From Schaalia sp. Marseille-Q2122 (GTDB lineage Bacteria; Actinomycetota; Actinomycetes; Actinomycetales; Actinomycetaceae): a stretch of 64,000 bases of DNA. The translations under genes and the position numbers were made by a program. Shown here one piece after another: positions 36,260 through 45,120 of the stretch. Position 1 is the first letter of the stretch. The number at the start of each line of letters is the position of its first letter. The DNA is taken from positions 62,001-126,000 of the forward strand of contig NZ_CAHJXR010000003.1 of assembly GCF_903645355.1 (NCBI RefSeq). The letters are read 5' to 3'. The notes below the pieces were generated by a model. It made no database searches, was not told the DNA's origin, and worked only from the letters and a program-made list of their open reading frames with translations.

Positions 36260-36326
36260 GGCGACCTCCAGCGCTGCTACCCAGCCCGCCAAGCCCGCGA
36301 ACACCCACCCACTTAAAGGAGAGGCC

Positions 36327-39300
36327 GTGACCGACAGCGTCGAACTTCCTCTTGCTTTCCTCGACGAGCTCCGCGCCTACGCCCAAGAGTACGGCCGCGA
36401 AAACCTCGTCGATCTCAGTGTGGGCGGGCGCGCACGCTACTCCACCGACGCCGGCAACTACCGCGTCGTCCCCGCCGCCGTCTGCTTCCCCCAAAGCACC
36501 GAGGACGTCCTCGCCATCCTCGCCGCTTGCCGCGCCCACAATGTGCCCGTCACCAGCCGAGGCGGCGGCACCTCATGCGCGGGCAACGCCTGCGGCCCCG
36601 GCGTCGTCATCGACTTCACCCGACACCTCAACCGCGTCATCAGCATCGACCCCGAAGCGCGCACCGCCCTCGTCGAACCGGGCTGCATCCAAGCCACCCT
36701 CCAAGCCGCCGCCGCCCCCTACGGGCTGCGTTTTGGCCCCGACCCCTCCTCCATGAACCGCGCCAGCATTGGCGGCATGGTCGGTAACAACGCCTGCGGC
36801 CCCCACGCCACCGCCTGGGGGCGGACCTCTGATAATGTCGTGGCCCTGGACTGCGTGGACGGCCTGGGCAGGCGCTTCACCGCCACCCTCAGCCACGACG
36901 TCGGCCTGCCTGAAGTGCCCGGCCTGGCCGACCTTGTCGAGGGCAACCTCGCCCTCATCCGCACAGAGCTTGGCCGCTTCGGCCGCCAAGTGTCAGGCTT
37001 CTCCCTCGAACACCTCACCCCCGAAGGCAAACGCAACCTCGCCGCCATGCTGGTCGGCACCGAGGGCACCCTCGTCACTGTCCTGGCCGTGACCGTGCGC
37101 CTCGTGCCTCTGCCCACTGCGCCCGTCCTCGTCGCCCTGGGCTACCCCTCCATGATCGAGGCCGCTGACGACGTGCCCACGCTGCTGCGCCACAAGCCCC
37201 TGGCCGCCGAAGGGCTGGATGCGCAGCTGGTCGAGGTTGTCCGCCAACACAAGGGTCCTGGCGCCGTGCCCCCACTGCCCGAGGGGCAGGGGTGGATGAT
37301 GGTTGAGATGGGCGGCGATTCAGCGGAGGACTCCCTGGCGCGCGCCCACGCCCTGGCCGCCGACGCGCACACCGATGCCGTCGCCGTCTACCCTCCGGGG
37401 GACGAGGCCACCGCCCTGTGGCGTATTCGCGCTGATGGAGCCGGCTTGGGTGGGCGCACGCCCTATAATCCTGAGACGGGCGAGGGTAACGCCCCGGCCT
37501 GGCCCGGCCTGGAGGACGCCGCCGTCCCGCCGGAGAACCTTGGCCGCTACCTGCGTGATTTCACCGCGCTCATGTCCGAGTACGGGATCGACGGCCTGCT
37601 GTATGGGCACTTTGGGGATGGCTGCGTGCACGTGCGCCTCGACATGCCCCTGGAAACTGACGAGGGCGTCGCCCACTCGCGTCGTTTCATGGAGGAAGCG
37701 GCGAAGATCTGTGCCAGCTACGGGGGCTCAATCTCAGGCGAGCATGGGGATGGGCGCTCGCGGTCTGAATTGCTGCGCTTCATGTACTCACCCGACATGC
37801 TTGACCTGTTCGCCCAGGTTAAAGCCTTGTTTGATCCGCGCAATCTCCTCAACCCTGGCGTGCTGACCGCGCCGATGAGCGCAGCTGTTGCCGCCCAGAG
37901 GAAGGCAGAGCGCCTCTCGCAGCTCCCCCCAGCCCAGGCAGACCAACCCGCGCAGACCCCAGCGGCGGCGCCCCACCAGGACCCCCAGCCTGGCGTTGAC
38001 CTGCTTGATGAGTACCTGCGCCGCCCGGCGGCCACCCCCATGCCCGCCACGCGCGGCTTCGCTTTCCATGAGGATGGTGGCGATTTCACCACCGCCGTGC
38101 ACCGCTGCACGGGCGTGGGCAAGTGCCGCGCGAATATGCCCGGCACCTTCATGTGCCCCTCCTACGCCGCTACCGGCGAAGAAAAGGATGTCACGCGCGG
38201 CCGCGCCCGCATCCTCCAAGAGGCCGCGAACGGTCGCCTCGTCACCTCCCTGGCGGGGCCGGAGGTTGCCGAGGCCCTGGACCTGTGCCTGGCTTGTAAG
38301 GCGTGCTCCTCGGATTGTCCGGCGGGCGTGGATATGGCGAAGTACCGCTCAGAGATACTGTACCGGCGCTACCAGGGCAAACTGCGTCCAGCCTCGCACT
38401 ACATGCTGGGCTGGCTGCCCAGGTGGGGGCGTTTGAGTGCCCGCGTGCCCGGCGTGGCAGCCCTGGGCAATCTCATGCTGGGCATCGAACCTATCCGGCG
38501 CCTATTCTTCCGCACCTTCGGGATGGATGTGCGCCGCCAGATGGCGCCCCTGCAGTACGGGACCTTCTCGTCGTGGGCGCGCGCGCAGGGCCTGAAGGCC
38601 GAGGCCGCCGCGACCTCAGGCGGCGGCCCGCGTTACGTTGTTTTGTGGGCGGACTCCTTCTCACAAACCCTGGAGTCCGAGGGCGCGAAGAGCCTTGTGC
38701 GCGTCCTGCAGGCCAATGGTTTCACGGTGCTGATCCCGCCGGACGCGTGCTGTGGCTTGACGTGGATTACCACCGGCCAGTTGGAAACCGCCCGCCACAA
38801 GCTGGAAGAACTGCTCGGGGTGCTGGGCCCCTATGCGGCCAATGGGATTCCCATTGTTGGCGTCGAGCCCTCGTGTACGGCGGTGCTGCGCGATGACCTG
38901 GTGGATTTACTGCCCAATGATCCGCGCGCGCACGCGGTGAAGGCCGCGACGCGGACGCTGGCGGAGGTGCTCTCCGAGGTGCCCGCCGAGCAGCGCAGCC
39001 TGCCGGACCTGACGGGTGTGGAGGTTGTGGCGCAGCCTCACTGCCACCACTACTCGGTGATGGGCTGGGCGGCAGATCGGGCGCTCTTGGCGTCCCTGGG
39101 GGCGACGGTGACTGAGCTGTCGGGCTGCTGTGGCCTGGCCGGTAACTTCGGCATGGAGCAGGGCCATTATGAGATGTCTGTCGCCGTCGCGGAGCGCTCG
39201 TTATTGCCTGCCCTGCGTGAGCATCCTGACGCCGTGTACTTGGCGGATGGCTTCTCTTGCCGCACGCAGGCGCGCCAATTGGCTGACCGAGATGGCGTGC

Positions 39301-39353
39301 ACCTGGCAACGCTGCTGGCTGGGGCAGGCGATAGAACTCTGTCGCAGCCCTAA
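36327..39353 (+). CDS. FAD-linked oxidase fused to Fe-S oxidoreductase (YdiJ/D-2-hydroxyacid dehydrogenase type)
   Basis: 1008 residues from the GTG at 36327 (AAAGGAGA upstream); an earlier ATG belongs to the tail of menB in another frame. Order: FAD-binding type 4 domain (SRGGGTSCAGNACGPGVVIDF, IGGMVGNNACGPHA), FAD oxidase C-terminal domain ending with GSISGEHGDGRSRS, a linker rich in Pro/Gln, a 4Fe-4S pair (CTGVGKCRANMPGTFMCPSY and CLACKACSSDCPAGVD), then two CCG domains (DACCGLTW, GCCGLAGNFGME). Length and order match E. coli YdiJ (D-2-hydroxyglutarate dehydrogenase), though D-lactate is also possible. Electrons would go to menaquinone. It follows menB by 67 bp. Confidence 0.88.
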   Translation: MTDSVELPLAFLDELRAYAQEYGRENLVDLSVGGRARYSTDAGNYRVVPAAVCFPQSTEDVLAILAACRAHNVPVTSRGGGTSCAGNACGPGVVIDFTRHLNRVISIDPEARTALVEPGCIQATLQAAAAPYGLRFGPDPSSMNRASIGGMVGNNACGPHATAWGRTSDNVVALDCVDGLGRRFTATLSHDVGLPEVPGLADLVEGNLALIRTELGRFGRQVSGFSLEHLTPEGKRNLAAMLVGTEGTLVTVLAVTVRLVPLPTAPVLVALGYPSMIEAADDVPTLLRHKPLAAEGLDAQLVEVVRQHKGPGAVPPLPEGQGWMMVEMGGDSAEDSLARAHALAADAHTDAVAVYPPGDEATALWRIRADGAGLGGRTPYNPETGEGNAPAWPGLEDAAVPPENLGRYLRDFTALMSEYGIDGLLYGHFGDGCVHVRLDMPLETDEGVAHSRRFMEEAAKICASYGGSISGEHGDGRSRSELLRFMYSPDMLDLFAQVKALFDPRNLLNPGVLTAPMSAAVAAQRKAERLSQLPPAQADQPAQTPAAAPHQDPQPGVDLLDEYLRRPAATPMPATRGFAFHEDGGDFTTAVHRCTGVGKCRANMPGTFMCPSYAATGEEKDVTRGRARILQEAANGRLVTSLAGPEVAEALDLCLACKACSSDCPAGVDMAKYRSEILYRRYQGKLRPASHYMLGWLPRWGRLSARVPGVAALGNLMLGIEPIRRLFFRTFGMDVRRQMAPLQYGTFSSWARAQGLKAEAAATSGGGPRYVVLWADSFSQTLESEGAKSLVRVLQANGFTVLIPPDACCGLTWITTGQLETARHKLEELLGVLGPYAANGIPIVGVEPSCTAVLRDDLVDLLPNDPRAHAVKAATRTLAEVLSEVPAEQRSLPDLTGVEVVAQPHCHHYSVMGWAADRALLASLGATVTELSGCCGLAGNFGMEQGHYEMSVAVAERSLLPALREHPDAVYLADGFSCRTQARQLADRDGVHLATLLAGAGDRTLSQP

Positions 39354-39369
39354 CTGCCACAGAAGCGTC

Positions 39370-40854
39370 TCAGTCCTCGCTGGTCATTCCCAGCGCCTGC
39401 AGCAGGGGCGCCATCTTCGCGCGGGTTTCACGCAGCTCCGCCTCGGGAATGGAGTCGGGCATGATGCCGCCTCCTGCAAGGATGGTCAAGCGCTGCCCGT
39501 CTTCGGAGAGTTGCCCGCAGCGCAGGGCAATACCAAATTCGCCCTCGCCAGCCCCATCAACCCAGCCCACGGGCCCGGAGTAGCGGCCGCGTTCGGTGGA
39601 CTCGAAGCGTTCGAGGATGTCAAAGGCCAGCTTGGTGGGCGTGCCGCACACGGCGGCTGTGGGGTGCAGGGCGGCAATAACGTCCAGAACATTGCCGCTG
39701 GCCAGGGTGGCGGTGACGTCGGTGGCTAGGTGGGAGACATTGGGCAGGTCAAGCACCATCGGCACCTCGGGCACATCCAGCGTTTGTGTAATAGGTGCGA
39801 GCGCGCGGGCCACAGACTCCACGGCGAACATGTGCTCGGTGCGGTCCTTCATGGAGGCCATCAGTGCCTCGCCCTCCCCTGGGGAGGTCGTGCCCGCGAG
39901 CACGCGTGAGCACACCTGCCCGTCGTGCATGGCGGCGAGCATTTCCGGAGTTGCTCCGACCAGGCCCTCGACGGCGTAGGCCCAGGTGGTGGGGTAGAGG
40001 TCGGTGAGGCGCTCAAGCAGGAAACGCGGGTCAACGGGGGTGGGGGATTGGACCACCATGTCGCGGCTCATCACGACCTTCGAGGCCGCCCCTGCGCGCA
40101 GCAGGTCGATGACCTCGCTGACGGAAGCCATCCACTGGGCTTGGGTCATGCGCCCCGACGCCGTGGTGAGCCCCTCAGGGGCGGCGCTGGCAACCTCCGC
40201 GCGGCGGGTAAGGGCAGCGTCTAGGACGGCAAGGGGGTCGTCCAGTCCGTGGGGTGCGTCGGTGCTTTCGTTGCTGTGCGACGAGGCCCCCGCCGCCTCT
40301 CCCACGCTGTCCGCTTCCGTTGAGCTGTCTGCCTCTTCGCGTGCGACCTCGGTGGTGATGACGTAGCGCAGGCTGCGGGCGGGGCCGAGCCCACCCCAGT
40401 CACTGCCCCACACGGAGGTGGGGGAGTGGGAAGAAGCTGCAGCGGGCACCTCAATCACCGCCACCTGAGGAACCACCAAGAAACCGGGGGTGGTCGCTGA
40501 AAAGCCGAAGGAGCCAAAGGCAATCGGCAATACGGGCATCTCATCATTGGCGCAGGTGGGCGCGCATACGCACTCAATGCGGGCAGAGCCTCGTAGGTCA
40601 TCCCACGCGCGAGCGGCATCACGGATCGCATGCGGGCCAACGACGGACACGCGGGTAGCTTCGCCCCAGCCGACGATGCGGCGGGCGTGCCCAAACCACG
40701 CGTGAGACCCCTCAATGTCAGCGGGGAGGAGCTCATGCAGACTCAAAGTCTGCGCGGGGTGCTCCGCAGGAATCCGAGCGATGCGGACACGTAAAGGCGT
40801 GAGGGGACAATGGTCGGAAGAGGGCGAGGGCGAAGCGGAAAGCACGTCGGACAT
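39370..40854 (-). CDS. menF: Isochorismate synthase
   Basis: 494 residues from the ATG at 40854. Chorismate-binding domain motifs: FGSFGFSATTPGFLVVPQ, AASKVVMSRDMVV, FLLERLTDLYPTTWAYAVEGLVGATPEML, LAGTTSPGEGEALMAS, EHMFAVESVARAL, LHPTAAVCGTPTKLAFDIL, GRYSGPVGWVDGAGEGEFGIALR. It isomerises chorismate to isochorismate, the substrate of MenD. An acidic Ser/Glu/Ala insertion lies near residues 175-210. The gene ends 16 bp from the convergent oxidase gene. Confidence 0.93.
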   Translation of the reverse strand: MSDVLSASPSPSSDHCPLTPLRVRIARIPAEHPAQTLSLHELLPADIEGSHAWFGHARRIVGWGEATRVSVVGPHAIRDAARAWDDLRGSARIECVCAPTCANDEMPVLPIAFGSFGFSATTPGFLVVPQVAVIEVPAAASSHSPTSVWGSDWGGLGPARSLRYVITTEVAREEADSSTEADSVGEAAGASSHSNESTDAPHGLDDPLAVLDAALTRRAEVASAAPEGLTTASGRMTQAQWMASVSEVIDLLRAGAASKVVMSRDMVVQSPTPVDPRFLLERLTDLYPTTWAYAVEGLVGATPEMLAAMHDGQVCSRVLAGTTSPGEGEALMASMKDRTEHMFAVESVARALAPITQTLDVPEVPMVLDLPNVSHLATDVTATLASGNVLDVIAALHPTAAVCGTPTKLAFDILERFESTERGRYSGPVGWVDGAGEGEFGIALRCGQLSEDGQRLTILAGGGIMPDSIPEAELRETRAKMAPLLQALGMTSED

Positions 40855-40898
40855 GTCCCCATGGTAGCCAAGTTGGGGCAGGCGGAGTGCGCGCACAC

Positions 40899-40932
40899 GG
40901 TGGGGCCCCGGCCGCACGACCGGAGCCCCACC
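40899..40932. terminator. Terminator of the GntR-ABC operon
   Basis: 13-bp arms (40899-40911 with 40920-40932, one mismatch) and an 8-base loop, 21 bp past the permease stop at 40954. Confidence 0.75.
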
Positions 40933-40953
40933 TATTAGGTCACGCAGGTCCTC

Positions 40954-41724
40954 TTAGCGAGGAATCAGCGGTGCGCGGCGCATGCCCCACCATATTGCTG
41001 CGGTCAGCATGAGGACGACCAGCGTAGAGCCGAGGTAGCCCACCATTCCCTGCTCGAAGACGAAGCCGAGGCCAATAGTGGCGATAATCAGTAGCACAAC
41101 CAGGGCAACGACCTCGAAGGAACGCCCTGAGTGCAGGTACATCGTGGCAAAAGCACCGCTGAGCAGGGCAAAGATCGCAATGAAGAGGACGGCTGCGGCG
41201 ACCCAGCTCCACCCGTGGGAGGCGCCGACCTGAATGTCGAAGGCCGACGCCTCCAGGGAAAAGGCCGCTCGGAAACCAAAGCTCATACGATCGTCAATCG
41301 TGGAGATCATTCCAGCAGGGGTAATCAACATGTGAAGGACACCAAGAGTTACGGTGACAACCAAAGCGGAGGCGATGGCCACGCAATAGGAGACGAAGAA
41401 GTCCCAGCGTCGGTCTCCGGCGTTGACGCTCACACGCAGCCACTGGGTGATGACACTCCAAGAGTAGATCGCCATGACCGCGCCGACCACCGTCAGTGAG
41501 CCGTACCAGACGACGATGCTGCCCACGAAAAGGGCTTTCCACATGCTGTCGACGGCGTAGTTATTGACTATCATCGGGGCGCCGCTCCTGCTGGCCATGA
41601 CGTAGGTACCTGCAGCAAAGACCGCGCCAATGGCCATCATGCCCAGGAAGGTGGCAAGGGCTGTGCCCACAGCCGAAGGGACCAGAGCAAAGGGCTTCTT
41701 CAAAGCAACATTGGTGTTCATCAT
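40954..41724 (-). CDS. ABC transporter membrane protein
   Basis: 256 residues from the ATG at 41724, which overlaps the ATPase stop (ATGATGA). Six hydrophobic helices, spaced as three pairs: ALATFLGMMAIGAVFAAGTY, FVGSIVVWYGSLTVVGAVMAI, FFVSYCVAIASALVVTVTLGV, VAAAVLFIAIFALLSGAFA, and two C-terminal ones ending GMRRAPLIPR. No known permease signature beyond this layout; the role is inferred from the operon with the ATPase. Confidence 0.8.
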   Translation of the reverse strand: MMNTNVALKKPFALVPSAVGTALATFLGMMAIGAVFAAGTYVMASRSGAPMIVNNYAVDSMWKALFVGSIVVWYGSLTVVGAVMAIYSWSVITQWLRVSVNAGDRRWDFFVSYCVAIASALVVTVTLGVLHMLITPAGMISTIDDRMSFGFRAAFSLEASAFDIQVGASHGWSWVAAAVLFIAIFALLSGAFATMYLHSGRSFEVVALVVLLIIATIGLGFVFEQGMVGYLGSTLVVLMLTAAIWWGMRRAPLIPR

Positions 41725-42626
41725 GCCTCCATTTCGGTGGTGTCCACGCCAAGGGCGGTGACACATTCGTCAAAACTCACGCGGGCTTCCACACTGAGCC
41801 CACCGGCTGCGTCGGCCTCGCGGTGGAGTGACTGTGGAGCCTGCCCGCGCAACAGAAAACGGGTGAAGGAGCCGGCGTCGCGGCGGTCAAGCAGCGTGTA
41901 CTCGAGGTGGGTGTCGGCAAAGGCTTGCACCTGGGAGGCCTCGCCGCTGATGGCAAAGACACTGCTGGCGATCTCTTCGGGACTGCCCTGGGCAACCAGG
42001 CGGCCGCCCTCAATAATGACCGCCGAGGAAATGAGGCGCTCAACCTCGGCAATCAGGTGGGTGGATAGGACGATGGTGCGCGGGTGCGCCTCATGGTCGG
42101 TGAGGAGGATGTCGTAGAAACGCTGGCGTGTGCGCGCGTCCATCCCCAGGGTGACCTCGTCAAAGATCGTCACGGGTGCTCGGGATGCTAGGCCGATAGC
42201 GGCCGAGACTGCTGAGCGTTGCCCCCGTGAGAGAGCATCGACCTTCTTGCCCAGATCAATGTTGAGCGGGGAGAGGAACTCATCGAAGAGGGCGCGCTCG
42301 AAGGTCGGGCGAAATTCGCTGTGGGTTTTAATGCTCTCCTCAAGGCTGAAATCCTTGAGGATGAGGTCGGCGCCCGTCCCAACCAGGGCCACGCTACCGG
42401 AGAAGTAATCCGTGCGGGTTTCCTCGCCAATGTGGATGCTGCCGGCAGTGGGGAAGAGGAGGCCACCCATAAGGCTGAGCAGCGTGGTCTTGCCCGCACC
42501 ATTGGAGCCAAAGAGGCCGCTGACCTGGCCGGCAGGGAAGGACAGCGTCAGATTATCGAGGGCGAGGGTGTTCTTGCCGTAGCGGTAGGACAGGCCGGTT
42601 GCGCTCGCGGTCAGTGGGGTGGTCAT
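41721..42626 (-). CDS. ABC transporter ATP-binding protein
   Basis: 301 residues. Walker A GSNGAGKTTLLSL, signature LSRGQRSAVSAA (a variant of LSGGQ), Walker B VTIFDEVTLGMD, switch His in LSTHLIAEVE. The Glu after the Walker B Asp is present (FDE), so it should hydrolyse ATP. This YtrB-like type is usual in GntR(YtrA)-ABC operons that respond to cell-wall-active compounds. Four-base overlaps on both sides with the GntR gene and the permease gene. Confidence 0.9.
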   Translation of the reverse strand: MTTPLTASATGLSYRYGKNTLALDNLTLSFPAGQVSGLFGSNGAGKTTLLSLMGGLLFPTAGSIHIGEETRTDYFSGSVALVGTGADLILKDFSLEESIKTHSEFRPTFERALFDEFLSPLNIDLGKKVDALSRGQRSAVSAAIGLASRAPVTIFDEVTLGMDARTRQRFYDILLTDHEAHPRTIVLSTHLIAEVERLISSAVIIEGGRLVAQGSPEEIASSVFAISGEASQVQAFADTHLEYTLLDRRDAGSFTRFLLRGQAPQSLHREADAAGGLSVEARVSFDECVTALGVDTTEMEA

Positions 42627-43009
42627 GATGTCCTCCCGGTCAGCTCAGTGAAGTGGATGCGGATGAGGTTGATGAGGGCGTCGGGTGTCATGCCGATGTC
42701 GGAGGCCCTTTTGATGAGGGGAGCGAGGTGATCGTCAACGAAGGCTTCGCGGGCTCGTTGGTTGAGGCGGTCGCGTGCTCCCGCTGCGACGAAGGTGCCG
42801 ATACCGCGGCGTTTTTCGAGGATCCCTCCGTCGATGAGCAGGGAGAATCCTTTGGCGACGGTGGCGGGGTTGATGCGGTAGAGCGTGGAGTATTGGGTTG
42901 TTGACAGCACCTGATCTCCTTCTGCGAGTGTGCTCGAGAGGATTTGGTGTTCGAGGTCCTGGGCGATCTGGATGTAGATCGGTTGGGAGTCGTTATCAAA
43001 CATGCTCAC
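42623..43009 (-). CDS. GntR-family regulator, YtrA subfamily
   Basis: 128 residues. PIYIQIAQDLEHQILSSTLAEGDQVLSTTQYSTLYRINPATVAKGFSLLIDGGILEKRRGIGTFV is split here only by my reading; it is the winged HTH with the YtrA-type start and short C-terminal dimerisation tail (about 50 residues). It should repress its own operon through the perfect palindrome at 43016-43039, just before the start codon. First gene of the operon. Confidence 0.9.
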   Translation of the reverse strand: MSMFDNDSQPIYIQIAQDLEHQILSSTLAEGDQVLSTTQYSTLYRINPATVAKGFSLLIDGGILEKRRGIGTFVAAGARDRLNQRAREAFVDDHLAPLIKRASDIGMTPDALINLIRIHFTELTGRTS

Positions 43010-43015
43010 CTCCTT

Positions 43016-43039
43016 GGTTCATTACATGACTAATGAACC
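43016..43039. promoter_or_regulatory. GntR/YtrA-type operator
   Basis: GGTTCATTA-N6-TAATGAACC, a perfect 9-bp inverted repeat located six bases before the GntR start codon. YtrA-subfamily regulators bind long dyads of this kind, so autoregulation is very likely. Confidence 0.75.
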
Positions 43040-43418
43040 ATAGAACCGATGAGGTTGTCAAGAGCTGGGGCGTGTGGGCGTGTGGGCGTGTGAGGGGTGT
43101 GGGGCGTGTGGCTTGGCAGGGACTTTTGTGACAGTTGTTGCGTTGCGTGACAGGTATAGCTTGTCACAAAAGGTCGCAGGTGCTCCGCAATGCAACAACT
43201 GTCACGTAACTGCCTGGGGTGAGGGTGGGGGAGGGTGTAAAGCTTGGCTGTGTGAAGGACGAGGGCGGGTGGGGGGAACCGAGAGGCTGACGAGGGCGGG
43301 TGTGGGGGAACCGGGAGGCTGACGAGGCGGCGTGGTTTGGCATGAGAGTAAGTGCGAAGGCAGGGCTCATTCTGAGGCGAAGCCTGAGGATGCCGCCAGA
43401 TGTGGAAAGATAGTGCCT
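43040..43418. repeat. Gene-free region with a 20-bp inverted repeat and a short tandem repeat
   Basis: Arms 43128-43147 and 43186-43205 match at 19 of 20 positions. The left arm region can also pair with a nearer site (43123-43133 with 43162-43172, 11 bp, perfect), so two exclusive hairpins are possible. At about 43258-43321 a 31-32 bp unit beginning GACGAGGGCGGGTG occurs twice. The region separates the divergent GntR operon and menG; no gene is supported here. Confidence 0.7.
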
Positions 43419-44135
43419 ATGACTGATGCGTCCTTGTCCGCCAATGTGTATCTGGACAAAAACCCTGAGCATATCGCCACCCTCTTTGATCGTGTGGCTG
43501 CCCGCTACGACCTGAATAATGCCCTGCTGACGGGCGGTATGGATCATGTGTGGCTGCGAGCAGTCCGCAACGCTGTTGCCCCCCAGCCCGGAGAGCTTCT
43601 GCTGGACGTGGCGGCCGGCACGGGTGCGTCCTCTGCCGTCCTCGCCGCGACAGGCGCGCAGGTTGTTGCCTGCGACATTTCTGAAGGCATGATCGAGGTT
43701 GGCCGCCAACGTCACCCCGAGATCGAGTTCGTCCACGGCAACGCCATGGACATGGACTTCGAGGACGACACCTTCGATGCTGTCACCATCGTCTGGGGTC
43801 TGCGCAATATCCCCGAAACGGATACCGCCCTCAAAGAGATGCTACGCGTGACCAAACCGGGCGGACGCCTGGTGGTCTGCGAGTTCTCAACTCCCCCCAA
43901 CCCCTCCTTCCGCCGCCTCTTCCGTGGACATATGGAGATGGTCATTCCCCCGATTGCCAAGGCTTTTGCGGATGATCCCGATGCCTACGACTATCTGGTG
44001 GAGTCCATCCTTGCCTGGCCCGACCAGGAGGAGCTGGGCCGCATGATCCTCGAATCTGGCTGGGAGAACGTCGAATACCGCAACCTGACCGGCGGTATCG
44101 CTGCCCTGCATAGGGCCACGAAGCCTGTGGTCTAA
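43419..44135 (+). CDS. menG: Demethylmenaquinone methyltransferase
   Basis: 238 residues from the ATG at 43419; upstream codons in the frame are not family-like. UbiE/MenG SAM-dependent methyltransferase: FDRVAARYDLNNALLTGGMDHVWLRA split at the start, SAM motif I LLLDVAAGTGASS, FDAVTIVWGLRNIP, MLRVTKPGGRLVVCEFSTP, and the ending ESGWENVEYRNLTGGIAALHRA. It makes menaquinone from demethylmenaquinone, the last step of the pathway begun by MenF and MenD. Confidence 0.94.
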   Translation: MTDASLSANVYLDKNPEHIATLFDRVAARYDLNNALLTGGMDHVWLRAVRNAVAPQPGELLLDVAAGTGASSAVLAATGAQVVACDISEGMIEVGRQRHPEIEFVHGNAMDMDFEDDTFDAVTIVWGLRNIPETDTALKEMLRVTKPGGRLVVCEFSTPPNPSFRRLFRGHMEMVIPPIAKAFADDPDAYDYLVESILAWPDQEELGRMILESGWENVEYRNLTGGIAALHRATKPVV

Positions 44136-44598
44136 AACCAGCTGGCTACGCCGCCAATGCTAAGGCCAACCCTTCCCGTAGATGTGCTGTGTCGGTCTGA
44201 CCCTCGCCATGAGCGCACAGTCGCGATGAGGAAGGAGAGTCCTTCCTGCTACCTCCTGTGTGTTTGAGGTCGGAGGGAGTTAGGGGGCTTCCAGTGCAGA
44301 CGAAAGCCGTGAGTCCGCCTAGTAATGCTAAGAGGACTCCTTAGGCTGTCGAAGATGCCAATGGCGATCCTTGAGGAATGTCATTGAATGAGGAAGGCTG
44401 TATCGATCGGTTGAACACCTCACCACCCTGTACGTAGACACCGGGGTGAGAATGGGGGCCTTCAAAGGTATTCCCGGGTAGGGAGATCGTTTTCCCCCGC
44501 GTGTAGCACGGTTGCGGCGCGAGCCGATCGGGCCTCAGGCTTAGAGGTATTTGGTTGGAATGAACGGCCTTGTCGATCAATTGTTCCAGCTGAGAAAA
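44136..44598. other. 463-bp region without a confident gene
   Basis: A 79-codon minus-strand frame with a TTG start (44341-44580, containing GPHSHPGVYVQGGEVFNRS) lies 18 bp downstream of the last immunity-like gene. It could be a further small member or a decayed one, but it has no motif I recognise. No terminator hairpin stands out. Confidence 0.35.
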
Positions 44599-45120
44599 CT
44601 ACTCCCGACCTCCAAGCGCAACAACAAACTGCGCCATGTGACCAGCGGGGGACGAGGCGGAGTACGCCTCAAGGATTTCTTCAGGGGAGAGCCCGGCAAT
44701 ATGGGTGTAGGCGGCAAGCCTTGTCAGTTTCTTAGGGTGATCCTTCATCATGAGGCTGAGTGTCTGCCCCTTCGGGGTGATGAGCTGCCCGCGCCGAGGC
44801 TCGACAAATACCGTTTGCCAGCCTGGAGCGATACCCTCAGGGCCTGCAGGCAGGGTGATCGGAGAAAATTTTGAGTCCTCACGCGCGATGCTTCCGATCA
44901 TGACAGTCGCCCAGCGTGCGACCTCGTCAAAATCCTCGCTGGCTGCGTGAATATGTTCGATTCCGTAAGGGAAAGTCCTGCTGAAAAACCACGTATCAGT
45001 GTCAAACCAGACGCGGTACTTCCACTCGTGCCACTCGAAGATGCTTTGTGAAGCGAAATGTTGGACGCGGGCTCCTGCCTGAGCCTCGGCGTAGTCTCCC
45101 AAGGTAATAAGGAATGTCAT
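44599..45120 (-). CDS. Single-domain immunity protein of the TNT-immunity (IFT/Imm61-like) type
   Basis: 173 residues. Its segments SPITLP, GIAPGWQTV, ITPKGQ and GLSPEEILEAY line up in order with the second half of the 371-residue paralogues (APITIP, QLAQGWDIV, TTPEGV, HLSPEELLNAF), so it is one copy of the domain they carry twice. Aromatic-rich N-terminus FEWHEWKYRVW. The start overlaps the stop of the stand-alone TNT gene (ATGA), so it is probably the cognate antidote of that module. The family name (resembling the mycobacterial TNT immunity factor) is from memory and from the gene pairing; no search was run. Confidence 0.72.
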   Translation of the reverse strand: MTFLITLGDYAEAQAGARVQHFASQSIFEWHEWKYRVWFDTDTWFFSRTFPYGIEHIHAASEDFDEVARWATVMIGSIAREDSKFSPITLPAGPEGIAPGWQTVFVEPRRGQLITPKGQTLSLMMKDHPKKLTRLAAYTHIAGLSPEEILEAYSASSPAGHMAQFVVALGGRE

